From Marchantia polymorpha subsp. ruderalis (lineage: Eukaryota; Streptophyta; Marchantiopsida; Marchantiales; Marchantiaceae): a stretch of DNA of 64,000 nucleotides. Location of the stretch: assembly GCA_037833965.1 (NCBI GenBank), contig AP031352.1:2398501-2462500 (forward strand), given 5' to 3'. Under the pieces are notes generated by a model. That model was not told where the DNA came from, ran no database searches, and saw only the letters and a program-made list of their open reading frames with translations. Position numbers and translations under genes: made by a program. This document shows positions 37,158 to 48,639 of this stretch, one piece after another. Within the stretch, counting starts at the first letter, position 1, and each line of letters begins with the position of its first letter.

Positions 37158-38953
37158 GGATTGTGATAGATCAGAATGTCAGTGGTTTTGATTCGGAAAT
37201 CTCCGCTATGCTACGTGAGAGCGACAGTCAGAAGAGATCGTCTAGTCGAGTCTGATTGGATCTGGAGGAAGTGTTTTTCAAAATGATTAGGCTTAAAGGG
37301 CACGTAGGAGGTAAATCGAGATTGAAGAAGCTTTGAGATTTGGTTTTTAAGCTTAGATGCGTCACTTTAAATGAGTATCTATAGTAGGCTACAAACATTA
37401 GGTACAGTAATCATGTGCTTTTTGAAGGGGTCAATTTTTTCTCTATCGTCGGCACTTGCAACATACAGCTACAGATACAGGCACAGATCGCTAAAAATTG
37501 CAAAATAGCACAAAGTGCTTGTTCACCAAGACTCAGTGAGACTTAGACTTGTCTATCATAAAGGGAAACTGACACATTTCACAAAGTCGATAATATCTGA
37601 TACTTGGATAAAAGAAGTCAAGCATCTAATATAAGTATTATGACTCTCATAGTATTGCACCGAGAAGCGCATGAAGGACTAGTTTAGATTCAATGCCTAT
37701 GATCCATTTTCTTTGGTCGAATTTCAATCTTGTTGTCATATGTCCAACTTCACTCATTATTTGCTTGTCATGGCGACTGATTGTTTCCAATAAGAAAAGG
37801 GCATGAGGCTCTCAAAAAGGCGTCCAACACTTTGTGGGTCTGAAAGAAAAGAATACAAATATAACGGATGATTAAAGTCCCACATCCAGATCAACGGTCT
37901 TGTTTCATGAGGCCTCGAGTCCAAGGATATTCAATTGAGTTTATCGTACATCCAACCTCATTTGTAATTTCGTAGAACCAAATAATTGTTCGCTATTGTA
38001 ATCGATGTTACTGCGTAGTCAGCCAAGCTTGAACGATCCTGGTGATCCATAAGTTAGATTCTTACGAGGCTTATGCATACAAGAAGGTAATTGTATGAAC
38101 TCGTATATCATGTATGAATTTCCAAATCTTGCCCTTATCTAAGTCTTCTTTTGGAAGAGGTTGGAGTACAGCACTGTAAATCTTTTCAGATATAACGCAC
38201 AAATACCTTGTTGCGTATTCTGTCACAAACTCAAGAACATCAAGAGAAGGTCTGGCTGCTTTGAGAGTTAGTGGCCTACAGGAACCTCAAGTCACATCAA
38301 AGGGAAGAATGCAAAAAACAGTACTCAAGTTAATAGTTAATTATTTCATATATACCATAGATATAGAGACCTTAAGATGAGTGAGAGATCTTATCTCCTC
38401 TACTCGTAAAAAGATATAAGCTACTCCCTCGAAGCTCTCTATTATGATTCTCAATATATAAAGGTTAGACATTCTTCGAGCTCAATAACTGATTGAAGAC
38501 ATCGTTGTAGGATGAATCCGAGACAATATAATCTAATGAAACACACTAAACTTAGTTAAAAATAATTTCTTCTTTTATGTGCACGTAAAAGAAGAATGAC
38601 AAATCATCACTGTGTATATATGTACTTACTAAAATCTGTATCCAGACTCAGTCCGCATGTACACAAAGACTGCAAGACTAAACCAATGGAAAATCTATCT
38701 GCTGTGTTAACTATCGACATATGCTGGACGGACATTGACAGTTTAGCTCTATCTTCATCAGATCACCTGAAATGATTTCAGTATTGCGTAGTAAACAATT
38801 AGCTTGGATCGGACTCGTCAGGCTATTGCCACCACGTACCGCAAACTCCCGCTCCTGGCTCAGAGAGTATAACGCCTTAGCCAGTTGAGCTAGATCTTAG
38901 TTACTTCTTTGTGACCGCACATTCCCTTTCGTCGATCAGATTGAGAAATCGCC
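37158..38953. other. Intergenic with two tRNA A-box-like scraps
   Basis: AT-rich and without a supported gene. On the minus strand TAGCTCAACTGG (from 38892 to 38881) fits the polymerase III A box, and a related CCTCAACTGGCTGAGG lies near 38950-38970. A convincing B box is missing, so these may be tRNA-derived SINE remnants rather than tRNA genes. Confidence 0.3.
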
Positions 38954-39817
38954 TCAGCCAGTTGAGGTGAATTTTGGCTTCTTCTTTTTGACTGCTGAAG
39001 AAAGTCTTTGCGGGCCGTCGTGTGGATGGTTGAGGAAGCACTTACAGTTCGGACAAAGAAACTCCTTTATCGCTTTGACGTTCACGCCCGTAAGGCCCAC
39101 GCATTCCGGATGAAAATTATTCAAACATCGATCACATGAAATGGTTTGCCTGTCAGGATTGCAAGGTAGCATGCAGAGGCAGTGAATGTGGAGTCGTTGT
39201 TGGGAGATGGGCTTGATATTCGCTGACTCCACGTCATAGAAGTATCTAGCAAAGTACGTGTCATTCTCTGAGCCCACATTCGTCGACTTCTTATACTTGT
39301 GTAGCGTTAAGACTTTGCATGTTCGCTCCACGGTGTCCACGTCAAGACAATCCTCGTGATTTGAGAAAAAAAGTTCGTCTCTGCCATGATAAGGAAGTCG
39401 TCCAAATCCGCCCATTGTGGTCTCCGGACGATAAAGCCAAGTTACTAGAACTTGCACCTGGCGAGAACTTCTGTCACGAACAACCGCTTCAATCTTAGCA
39501 ATATACTCGCGCTCAAGCCTATTGTCAGGGGCTCGAATGACCGCGAAATCACCTGCTGTCAGCATTACAATATTCTTGAGTTTGTGACCATCCAGAACTA
39601 TTTTCCCATCGATGTTCCGAGGTCTTCGACTTTTCATTCTCTTCTTCTTCTTCGCTAGCGCTTGCGCCATCATCCAAGACATTTTCTCCTTCAACCCAAA
39701 GCTCAGAGTCGCAATTGAAAGCAAATCGTACTCAATCCTTTGAGTTGATTCTGCAAACTGATTGTATATATAGCATATGAATAGCTTCCACTTTCGAGAA
39801 GCTTCTTCTTCGTGCAT
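38954..39817 (-). CDS. BAH-PHD chromatin reader, EBS/SHL-like, single exon
   Basis: One 287-residue frame. A Lys/Arg-rich stretch (KKKKRMKSRRPRN, about 56-68) precedes a BAH domain (about 80-205) with AGDFAVIRAP, VTWLYRPETTMGGFGRLPYHGRDELFFS split across it, and RTCKVLTLHKY. A C4HC3 PHD finger follows (213-258) with all ligands: Cys213, 215, 228, 231, His236, Cys239, 255 and 258. In plant EBS/SHL proteins the BAH binds H3K27me3 and the PHD binds methylated H3K4. The BAH cage equivalents Tyr105, Trp127 and Tyr129 are kept. The Trp that usually precedes Tyr-His-Pro in the PHD is Asn234. EBS/SHL genes normally have introns, so this may be a retrocopy. Met46 (MSWMMAQ) is a plausible alternative start, since residues 1-45 match nothing. 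Confidence 0.85.
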   Translation of the reverse strand: MHEEEASRKWKLFICYIYNQFAESTQRIEYDLLSIATLSFGLKEKMSWMMAQALAKKKKRMKSRRPRNIDGKIVLDGHKLKNIVMLTAGDFAVIRAPDNRLEREYIAKIEAVVRDRSSRQVQVLVTWLYRPETTMGGFGRLPYHGRDELFFSNHEDCLDVDTVERTCKVLTLHKYKKSTNVGSENDTYFARYFYDVESANIKPISQQRLHIHCLCMLPCNPDRQTISCDRCLNNFHPECVGLTGVNVKAIKEFLCPNCKCFLNHPHDGPQRLSSAVKKKKPKFTSTG

Positions 39818-41069
39818 TTGTTGTCCGGATCGACGTTATCTAGGGTTGAGAAAATGCGGAAAATGAGCAGGCTATTTTGCCTGCTTCAGCTTTGTATCTT
39901 GGTGGTATTTTGCACCTCTAAGTAGCAATAAATGTTCGATCCTTAAACTCTATTTTCATCATACCACTCTTGGCATTCATAATGTTTGAACTTACTGCTA
40001 TCTTCGAACCTTTCACCATTTAATTCCGGGATTAATATGTACGGCATACACAGTTGAGCTTCAAAAAAATGCTTGGGATAGAAATGGAAATTATTATCAG
40101 TTTAGCTGCCGTAAAATATCTCACTTGAAGGTATATGGAAACTGAAACTTAGTTACATAAGAGGTAAATAATGAAGTACAAATAAGCCTTTCGAAACTCT
40201 ATATGCTCCAAGCGTAGTTATAATAGACATCACAAATACAGTTTTGTCAGAAGTCCAATCTACAATAGGCAATGTATAAAATCAAGAACAAATGATTATG
40301 AATGTATTCACCACATGATGGACTTATATATTATACTTCTTGTAAGCACATACGGAAGATGCTGAAGCAGTTCAAGACTATTCAAGTCAGGATTCCCAAC
40401 GCTAATCTACTTTTGTTTTTACTAAGACCAATATGTGAGAGAATCCTTCACATAATCTTCCTCCCAAGGACGTCAAGCTAAATAAATACCAGCCTTTCCC
40501 GAGTAGTGACGGTTCAGAGCTTAATAAAGAACAACAAGCTCGGTGGATTATGAAATTGTCTGCCCGACTGTCAAACTCATCGGTCTGTTGTCATCCGCGA
40601 AACAGCTTTTCCAATCTCACCTGTTTTTCAGGAGATGAGAGGTCTATTTTTCTCGCTGAGGTTTGTTCACATGTACTGGTGCTGGACAAGTACGAAATCA
40701 GTTACATGTCTAGACTGGTGCATCTGCCCTTACGACGGGAATTATTTTCTCAAATCTAAGTGCAGGTTTAAAAAAAAAACCTCAGTCATTTTGAAAGGTT
40801 GTAACATATCAATCTGAAAAAACTTATCCATGGAAATAGTTTAGTTTTCAACCAGCAATTGAAGCGTCTTGGTTTCACCTCACTAACTGCATTGCCTCAA
40901 GCGCAAAGATGATGTAATATCTTCATCTTTTATATATTAGAAAACTAAATGTATGCACTTTAAATGGATCTAAATATAGAAAATAGAGTTCTTCTTTGAA
41001 TAACATTGTGTTTATATCAAGTCCAACTTCGATCAAATCCATCAAATATTCATCTTAGTGGTAATTAAT
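39818..41069. other. Intergenic, AT-rich, nothing recognised
   Basis: Includes the probable promoter of the BAH-PHD gene. Short frames at 40550-40817 have no recognisable domain. Confidence 0.4.
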
Positions 41070-41200
41070 ATTATAGATGTAACACACCTATATTATGTGT
41101 TACACCTGCATCAAATCATGGTTGATTTGCACGATAAGGATGTATAACATGCTTGCCATACAAATCAACAACCATTTCTGATCTAAATTACATCTATAAT
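41070..41200. mobile_element. 131-bp MITE with nested hairpins
   Basis: The ends ATTATAGATGTAA (41070-41082) and TTACATCTATAAT (41188-41200) are exact inverted repeats. Inside are a hairpin of TGTAACACA/TGTGTTACA (41079-41105) and a longer imperfect inverted repeat around ATCAAATCATGGTTGATTTG. Size and structure fit a miniature inverted-repeat element. Confidence 0.7.
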
Positions 41201-42761
41201 CTATTGTACAATGATAAATTTTGCACTCTTGACTTTTACATCAAATTTATTAGAAATGTTTGAAATGTCAAACTTATGAAATATTTTCTCAAATTTCATC
41301 ATAATCAGATAATTTTCCTCAATTTATAAACTTACTGTAACAAGATGATCATTAAAATATCATGAAAGAAATATTTTTTTAAGTTGCTGAATCTGAGGAT
41401 AAACCGTAAGTATTAAGATATTGATAAAGTTTTAGAGATTTATACTTTCGATCAACTCAGATTTACAAACCAGGTTGATAGACAAGTACATTATTGAACA
41501 AGAAAATTTACTCAAACTAATTGAGCAATTTGAGTAATATTCGGTTTCTTACAAGTTACTTGTAAATTGTATCATGGATATTAACTATTATTATTATAAT
41601 TTTAATCACATTTAGCTTCATAATTTTTTATAATTTTCTTGTTTTGATATGGAGAAATAAAATTGATCATAATGTATATAATGATGTAAAAAAAAAAACT
41701 CTAATATTAATGGAGTAGATTCTTAAATATCAGAAATTAGAGTAATGAGTCATTGTCATTTAGTTTGTACACATTGCATCAAACTGTAGTGATCAATCAG
41801 ATTTGTATATTAGAAGATCATCAACTGATATATGTAGAGCTCTTGCAAGTCATAAAATATGAACCAATTGAATTTTTTTTGAAGTCCACGATATTGAAAC
41901 TATAGTCATGTCAATACGTCAATCACGAATGAAAAAATAACTTGTTTTGTGAAAACGTTTTAGGTTTGTCTACAAACTTGAGTAAAATAGTGCTATTAAG
42001 CATCAGGTAAAATTGTTGATAAACATCACGTGAAAATTAATGAATGTTTCAAAAGTTCAATCTTTGATTAACATAATATGTATGTTTAAGCCAAAAATAA
42101 ATAAATAAACAGATGACAATGTAATATTATGTGAGGTTAATGCGTCTTGTTAATCTTAGCTAGTCTAACCATAATTAGGCTTGGACTTTAGTTAGGATTA
42201 AGGTTTGTTTGGGCTGGTTACAGTTTGGAAATGTTTGGGACTAGTTAGGCTTCGGGTTTAGGATCTGACCATAGTTAGACTTGGCGTCCTGTCGTGAGGT
42301 CAGCGTCTATGTGGCCTAATCCGCCACGTCAACGCAACACATGACGACGCCTCATGCGTTTTTGGTTTGAGTTTAGGAGTTTAGTGGCGCTTAGACGTGG
42401 CGACTGTTTGATGCGACTTGTAACCTGAGAAAACTTCTTACAAACTGTTGAAACTCCAAACCCAAGAACCAACAAAAGTCTAGTTATCAAGCACTCAGCT
42501 CTGAATGGAATGGAACAGCAAATTGTTTCCTTGGCCGTACTCTGCACTAGTCCTTTTGATCTTCTCAAAAAAACTTGTAAGTGACTTTTTTTTGAATTTT
42601 TTTTCTGAAAGTTTAGTAAGAAACTGGAGACACAAATTGAAAGCAGTTCAGTAAAAGTAAATTTGTAACTGCCAAAAAGATTAAAGAGTCGGCTAGATCA
42701 ACGAACTTTAAAAAATTGTCACCTAAACCTCTGTAAGTCACAAACACCAAACCGAAACTTC
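41201..42761. other. Very AT-rich intergenic DNA
   Basis: No gene. From about 42150 to 42300 short, degenerate units resembling TTAGGCTTGG recur. This may be internal sequence of the fossil whose LTR lies to the right. Confidence 0.4.
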
Positions 42762-43023
42762 GCTCTAATACCAATTTGTTAGCTCTTAATTGAGAACCGC
42801 AAACATTAAAACAAAAACATCAATGTAACGTGGTTCACCAATATGGGTTACGTCTACGAGGAAAGCTCACACGTGAGCGATTGCAAAGAAAGTATCACTT
42901 TAAAATACACAAACCTGAATATACATACCCAACACTAGCAATCAATCTAGCTTTAAATAGCTAGAACCTTAGATTACTCCTTAAGTGGAGTTAGCCTCAA
43001 CTACCCGTTGAATGTTGACTACA
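42762..43023 (-). mobile_element. Ty1/Copia-type fossil: LTR with primer-binding site
   Basis: On the minus strand TGGTATTAGAGC (42773-42762) is one base away from the initiator-Met tRNA primer-binding site used by plant Copia elements. It lies three bases inside a TG...CA sequence at about 42777-43023, the candidate 5' LTR. The element looks old and broken; no coding part was recognised to its left. Confidence 0.55.
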
Positions 43024-43099
43024 AAAAATTAATTTTTTTTTGCCAACTCATTGAAGATTAAACCGATTAAGCAATCTCAAAAGCAACTCAAGTTGCTTT

Positions 43100-43720
43100 T
43101 GAGTGCATCAAGGGAGAGTAAGACTATACCACATGATCTCAGCTTATGTTTGGGAGGAGAAGTTATCGATACGGTGAATAAGTTTTGAGATTCATATTTG
43201 AGGAGGAACAATTTGATGGATGGAATGACTTATTATTATTGTGGGAGCGACAAGTAATTGATGTACTTGGTGCCTGGACTTGAGCAAGATGCTTAAGCCA
43301 CAATCCGACAATTTAAATAATGATGATTGGAATGACATTTAGTACTAGACAATGAGTATTGTGGTATTGTATCTCAAACCCAATATCTTCAAGCAAATGG
43401 AGTAGGTGTCAATGATAATAGACTTTTTTGCGGTATTGCGTGACAAATACCATAAGAAAAAACTCTCAAGCAAGTTGTACACGTCTTTAAAACTCACCAA
43501 CTTTACAATGGCAGAAGATATCAAGATCTAAAACCATGTAGATGCCTTCAATAATTGATTGTGAATCTTAGATTTTAAAATTTTTTTTTTTAATGATGAG
43601 CAAAAAATGATTCAATTGTTATGTTTTTTGCCAGCCTCTAACTTGTTCTTGTCACGTATGTTGCTTCACCGTGACAAGAAATACTTAATTTACAATATAA
43701 TTGTTACTGCTTTATTTACT
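43100..43720 (+). mobile_element. Copia gag-like fossil fragment
   Basis: Translated plus-strand pieces resemble the Copia gag (UBN2-type) region, for example KLYTSLKL followed downstream by DEQKMIQLLCFLPAS. The copy is old and clearly broken, with several disruptions. It runs opposite to the LTR at 42762-43023, so it is probably a separate insertion. Confidence 0.5.
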
Positions 43721-43899
43721 TACAACATGCAATTGAAGCGATTGATAATCGTGCTTTGAACCCGATGTTGCACATGTGTACTATTTTATAGAAGTAACCA
43801 AATTATTAATGATGATAGTCAAGATATAGCTAAGTCTAGCTAGTTATGATTAAACGAGTTAGTTATAACCAAATTTATCTAGTCATGATTAAGTTTAGT

Positions 43900-44612
43900 T
43901 ATAATGTCTATAGTTGACGGAGTAATTAGTGTAGTTCTAGAAGAGTGGAGTGAACACTTCTATTTTATCTTTTACAAAGGTCTAGATTCCAAGGGATTGG
44001 ACTTTTGACTATAAGCTTAGCTTTGATTGGTTTGACTAAATGTATGAAAGATGATCGGTTAGACTAAGTCTGATGTTGATTTAGTGACTAAGAAGCTTCT
44101 AGAAGTTTTAAAGCTTGCAATGACATGTTACCACCTCAACCTCGGATTCTAGAAACTTCTAGAAGGTTTAGGTAGGTCAATGACATCTTGCCATGTATAG
44201 TGGGTTAGTCAAACTTACTTAGGGAAAAGTGAGTTAGGAGAAATTACCACACGTTATTATGGTAATTTTTTAAATAATGTAAATAGAGAGATAGAGTAGC
44301 ACCTCTCAATCAAGCAAATTTGAAGAGTTCATGTGTAGAGACTTCTTTCATATATGAAAGAGTGACGATTTTGAACATCTTGGAGTGTTGATATGTGTGT
44401 GAGTTGGAGTGATACATTGAGCGATTGTGTGAGTGGGTGTTTGGGCTATAAGTATCAGGAGGAATCCAAGTCTTCTAGAACCATAATGAGCTACCACAAA
44501 GCCATCTGAGATAAACCTAAGTGAGAATTAGTCTGAAGGTTGCAATGCATACTTCTTTATACCAATCCACTATATCGTCTACTATCTTGCATGTATATTG
44601 TGGTATGACATC
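43900..44612 (+). mobile_element. Possible LTR-like fossil carrying heat-shock-type motifs
   Basis: A transcript-leader-like stretch follows the gag fragment and ends in GTGGTATGACA near 44609. It contains a diverged direct duplication (about 44097-44135 and 44156-44192) and TTCTAGAA motifs. Borders are uncertain and I found no matching second LTR. Confidence 0.3.
44092..44164. promoter_or_regulatory. Two perfect heat-shock-element motifs
   Basis: 44092-44104 reads GAAgcTTCtaGAA and 44147-44164 reads TTCtaGAAacTTCtaGAA, alternating GAA/TTC blocks at exact 5-bp spacing. This is the binding pattern of trimeric heat-shock factors. Known heat-activated plant Copia elements carry such sites in their LTRs. 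Confidence 0.5.
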
Positions 44613-44628
44613 TATTAGAATTAAAGTC

Positions 44629-45330
44629 TGTGATAACAAACAAATATCAAAATGGAGAATAATGGTATAGATTCGTTCCTACATAGACAAATGCAACATC
44701 AAGAGTCACAATCTGTCACTAATTAACATTCTATTGAAGAATTCTACTTCTTAGTCACATGTTACTCCCAGAAGACACTGCTAGATTACGGCCGAAGGCC
44801 CGAAGAGCAGAGTATAATTGCACTCACAACCTAGAACTTATCCAATTGACACCTATGGAAATCGCCTTTGACCCCATACTCGGATTTCAAGGGGAAAACT
44901 CTCAGAATTGCACACTCCCGGCTCACTGATCCGAATGTCCAGATCCGAATTTGCTTAAATCCCAAATAGCTTCAGGCTTACTCAGAACATCCGAGTTGGA
45001 CATACATAGCTCCAGATGCGGTATCTTCAACAAACCGGAGCGCACCATGCACGGTGACAAGACACACAAGCTCACAAACGCGCACAATGGATACCAATTA
45101 ACAGCCAAGACAAGCCAATTGACTGAAAAGACCTCCAAGAAAAGAGTCTTGGGCCTCTGTATTCACTCTGAACTCCTAGACATCTCAACCGCCCGAGGGG
45201 AACTACTCTTAGGTGCGATGCCATCCGACGCAACGGTTACAATGTCCTATGAGCTTCCGTTGGCTCGTAAGCTACACAACACATTTACAATAGCTGATCA
45301 TAGGTGTCTAGCATATAAACTCATGGTATT
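44629..45330. mobile_element. Diverged relative of the 5.38-kb element's terminal domain
   Basis: It begins TGTGATAAC and follows the order of motifs in 5185-6189: a TCGTTCC...ACA segment, CTATTGAAGAATTCTACTTC, GTTACTCCCAGAAGACACTG, a GGCCGAAGGCC palindrome and GACACACAAGCTCACAAACG. It is old, and its other end was not found. The GC-rich modules further right point the opposite way and probably belong to a different copy. Confidence 0.5.
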
Positions 45331-46650
45331 TGTATAAAGAAAATTTTGAAATTAAAATATATACTAATCATAATATATTCTCATGGATGAAGATACTACA
45401 GAGTTGAATCAAATCTTTGTGTAATGACATTCTTGCATTGTTGTGATTGTGTGAAATCTAAATTTGTCAATAAAAATATGTGAATATGAAAATTTTGACA
45501 TCAAAATTTCAATATTTATTTTTGAATTATGTATTAAGACATATAAATGAAACATACTGATTAATCTAGGGTTTGAGAATTTAAAAATAGATAAAATATA
45601 AATTAAAAGCAGGCAAAATTTAATCGGCTAAAATTATTATGTTATGATATATGAAAATTTTTCTTTCTTAATATTTGAAAATAAAAAATATTGAACAAAA
45701 TTATATTTCAAAAAATCCTTAAAATATATGTATATTCAAATTTACAGAAATGCATCGGCAATCTGAAAATTTTTACCTTGATGTATATGAAATAAACATG
45801 TTTCTATTTTTAATTTATTAAAATTCAAGACTATGTCTGAAGAAAACAAAGAAAAAGTTAAGTAATATAATACTTCATGTTTATCTATTTGCACTTTAAC
45901 TATGATAAATTGTAAAAGTAAATTTTTGACAAAAAAATTAACTAAAATTTTGAAATTTTTGTAAATTATAAATAGATTTAGTACATATGTACTAGTCTAA
46001 GAAGTTGGAAACAAGCTCATGGTTCTTTTTTTATATGACATAGATTTAGCATGTTGCATCAAGTTAAGAACAAATTATCAACAAATTCAAATTTGAAATC
46101 TACTTATGTCAACATCAGCTTTTTGCACAATTAGAACAACTTAATCATTTTCAATTAGTGTAGAGTCACGTGCACCATAATTCAACAAGATTTATTGAAC
46201 ACCTTGACAAAAATTGAGACTTATTCACGGTACTCGAGCATGCAAAGCAAACAGTTAAACTTTTGATTTGGCAATTTGAACTTGAATTTTGGTGCATCCA
46301 TCAAAATCAAAAAAATCAAAAGCTTGTCTATGAGAAAAACCAACTCCCATAATAGCTTACAGAAATTTTTGAGGTGATTAAAAAGTATATGCTGAGCTAC
46401 AAAGCGAGGGAAGAAATTACGGATCAAGTTGACATCTAAAAAATAAGAATCCTGAACAGAAGTCAAGCACAATTCTTTCTGCTAGATCTATTTCATCATT
46501 TTCAAGATCTCTGGACATTCTATGGTATTACACCAGTGTGAGCACAAAACTGTGCTCGCATGTCTTTTTACCCTTATGAGAGTTAAAATTTTGGATTTAA
46601 GCTCTTGCAAAATTATGCTTGGGGTTTTCTGAAAGTTTTTGCAAGATTAG
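45331..46650. other. Extremely AT-rich DNA, no gene
   Basis: No coding signal. A small hairpin GAGCACA/TGTGCTC lies near 46540-46557, directly before the GC-rich module cluster. Confidence 0.5.
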
Positions 46651-46659
46651 AAGTTGGTG

Positions 46660-47790
46660 TGATGGTCACGGGGCAAGAGGTGCGGAAGGAGGCCTTCGGG
46701 GCAAGGTCTTCGGCGAAGTGCCTTCGGTGAAGTCCCTTCGGGAAAAGGCCTTCGGCGAAGAAGTGAAACTCTCATAACGTTTTCAATGTGTGACTCCTTG
46801 ACCCATTTGGGGTCTTGTTGGAAAGAGCTCGCGACGGTCTTTTCAACAAGACCAAGAACTCTTGAAACGGATAAGGCATCACCGAGTTAGGAGCGGCGGA
46901 AATTTTTGATATAGAGGGCCTGCGCATAGGCAAACGCCTTCGGCGGAAGGGTAAAACCGTGATAACGTTTTCAATTCTTAACGGTTTGCGTTGGTTAGGG
47001 TCTCGTTGGAAAGGGCTTGACACGTTCCTTCTAACGAAACCAAGAACGCCTAGAACGTATAAGAATTTAGAGAGAAATGACTATCGGAAGAAACGTAGAC
47101 GTTCGCCTTCGGCGGAAGGAGTTCGACTCCGGCGGGAAATCCGCCTTCGGCCCTAGATGTTCGCCTTCGGGGGAAGGGCCTTGGGCGGTTGCAGGCCTTC
47201 GGCGAAGCAGTAAAACCGGTATATCTTTTTCAATTATTAACGGTTTGACTTGATTCGGGTCTCATTGGAAAGAACTCGACGCGCTGGTTTCAACGAGACC
47301 AAGATCTCTTGAAACGGATCAGTCATCACTGAGTTATAAGCGTTGAAAGTGGCTGTCATGGTTAGGCGAGAGGCCTTCGGCATTAACATATAGAGGGGCC
47401 TTCGGCCTAAGGCGGCCTGCGCATAGGCGGGTTGCGCGTAGGCGGCCTTCGTGTAGGACGCCTGCGCATAGGCGGGTTGCGTGTAGGACGACTGTGCATA
47501 GACAAACGTCTTTGGCGAAAGAGTAAAACCGTCATAACTTTGTCAATTCTTATCGATTTGACTTAATTAGGGGCTCGTTGAAAAGAGCACAACGCGCTTG
47601 TTCCAACAAGCCTAAGAACATTTCAAACGAAGCAGGGATCCGTGAGTTATGGGCGTCGGGGTGACTGTTATAGATAGTCAAAAGGTGCGGAAGAGTGTCT
47701 TCGGCGGGGGGATGACTTCGGTGGTGCACGGAAGAAGATTTCAGACGGCGGATGTTGACGTGGTCATAAATAAAGACTGTACAGATGTGG
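46660..47790 (+). repeat. GC-rich palindrome cluster with four ~120-bp modules
   Basis: Modules start near 46773, 46961, 47221 and 47533. Each begins with a TAAC(G/T)TT-TCAATT block (47221 is diverged here), then GGTCTCGTTGGAAAG (varied), then an inverted CAACGAGACCAAGA, and usually ends GAGTTA(T/G). Between them are GCCTTCGGCG palindromes and CTGCGCATAGGCGG repeats. 47219-47480 matches 60096-60320 over about 220 bp in the same order, so this is a remnant of the same family. Neither family terminus was found around it. Confidence 0.75.
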
Positions 47791-48124
47791 CAGTGGCGGC
47801 GGCGTGAAGTCAGGCGTGAAAATAGGACGGCGGGGCATGAAGTCGCACATGGGAATCAGGCCGTTGCCCATCATCGCGGGAACGGCATTCACGAGGGCTG
47901 TGGTTGACTCGGCCCTTGGAGAGGATTATTCGGCCTGCGAGCTGGGATTGTGTTGTGTGCCATTGTGTGGAGACGCTGGTGGGATCGGTAGGAGGAATAA
48001 AGTGTGGACGTGAGTGATTTTTCGCAGGGAAGTGGTGAGAATTAGGAGGGGAGTGTGGAGTGTTCGAAGTAGGAGGAAGCAACCTCTCGTGGGTGGAGAG
48101 TCGTATCTGAGAGTGAAAATTAGA

Positions 48125-48400
48125 GTGGGAGCTGAGATTGAAGAGTAATCTGTGAGTGGGAGCTGAGATTGAAGTGTAATCTGTGAGTGGGATCTGAGAT
48201 TGAAGTGTAATCTGTGAGTGGGAGCTGAGATTGAAGTGTAAAATCCGTGAGTGGTATCTGAAATTGAAGTGTAATCTGTGGGTGAGATCTGAGATTGAGG
48301 TGCGAAAATCTGTGAGTGGGAACTGAAATCCGAGTGGAAGATCTATGAGTGGGAGCTGAGAGTGAAGTGAAATCTGAGACTGAAATCTGACAGTCGGGAT
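48125..48400. repeat. 31-bp minisatellite, about 8 units
   Basis: Units resembling GTGGGAGCTGAGATTGAAGT start at 48125, 48156, 48187, 48218, 48251, 48281, 48315 and 48348. The first three spacings are exactly 31 bp, later ones 30-34. The 278-codon minus-strand frame over it (47810-48643) is a product of this repetition. Confidence 0.9.
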
Positions 48401-48639
48401 CTGAATTTGAAACTGAAAAGGGAGAGTGGAATCTGAGAGAGGAATCTGGTGGGGTATGAAGGTGGAAACTGAGAAATCGACATTGAAATCTGAATAGGAA
48501 TTGGGAGTGGAACTCAAAGCTAGGATAGACCACAGCGGCTGTGGTATTGAGAAAGTCACCCAGAGTTGGGTTAGATCTTTATGTAACAAAGAGCTTGTCT
48601 GCTGCTCTTGTGGAAATAGCAGACAGCAAGTTATTATTT

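Noticed and set aside
38833-38892. tRNA gene on the minus strand
   Set aside because: The A box is good, but there is no proper T arm or B box and the acceptor stem does not pair.
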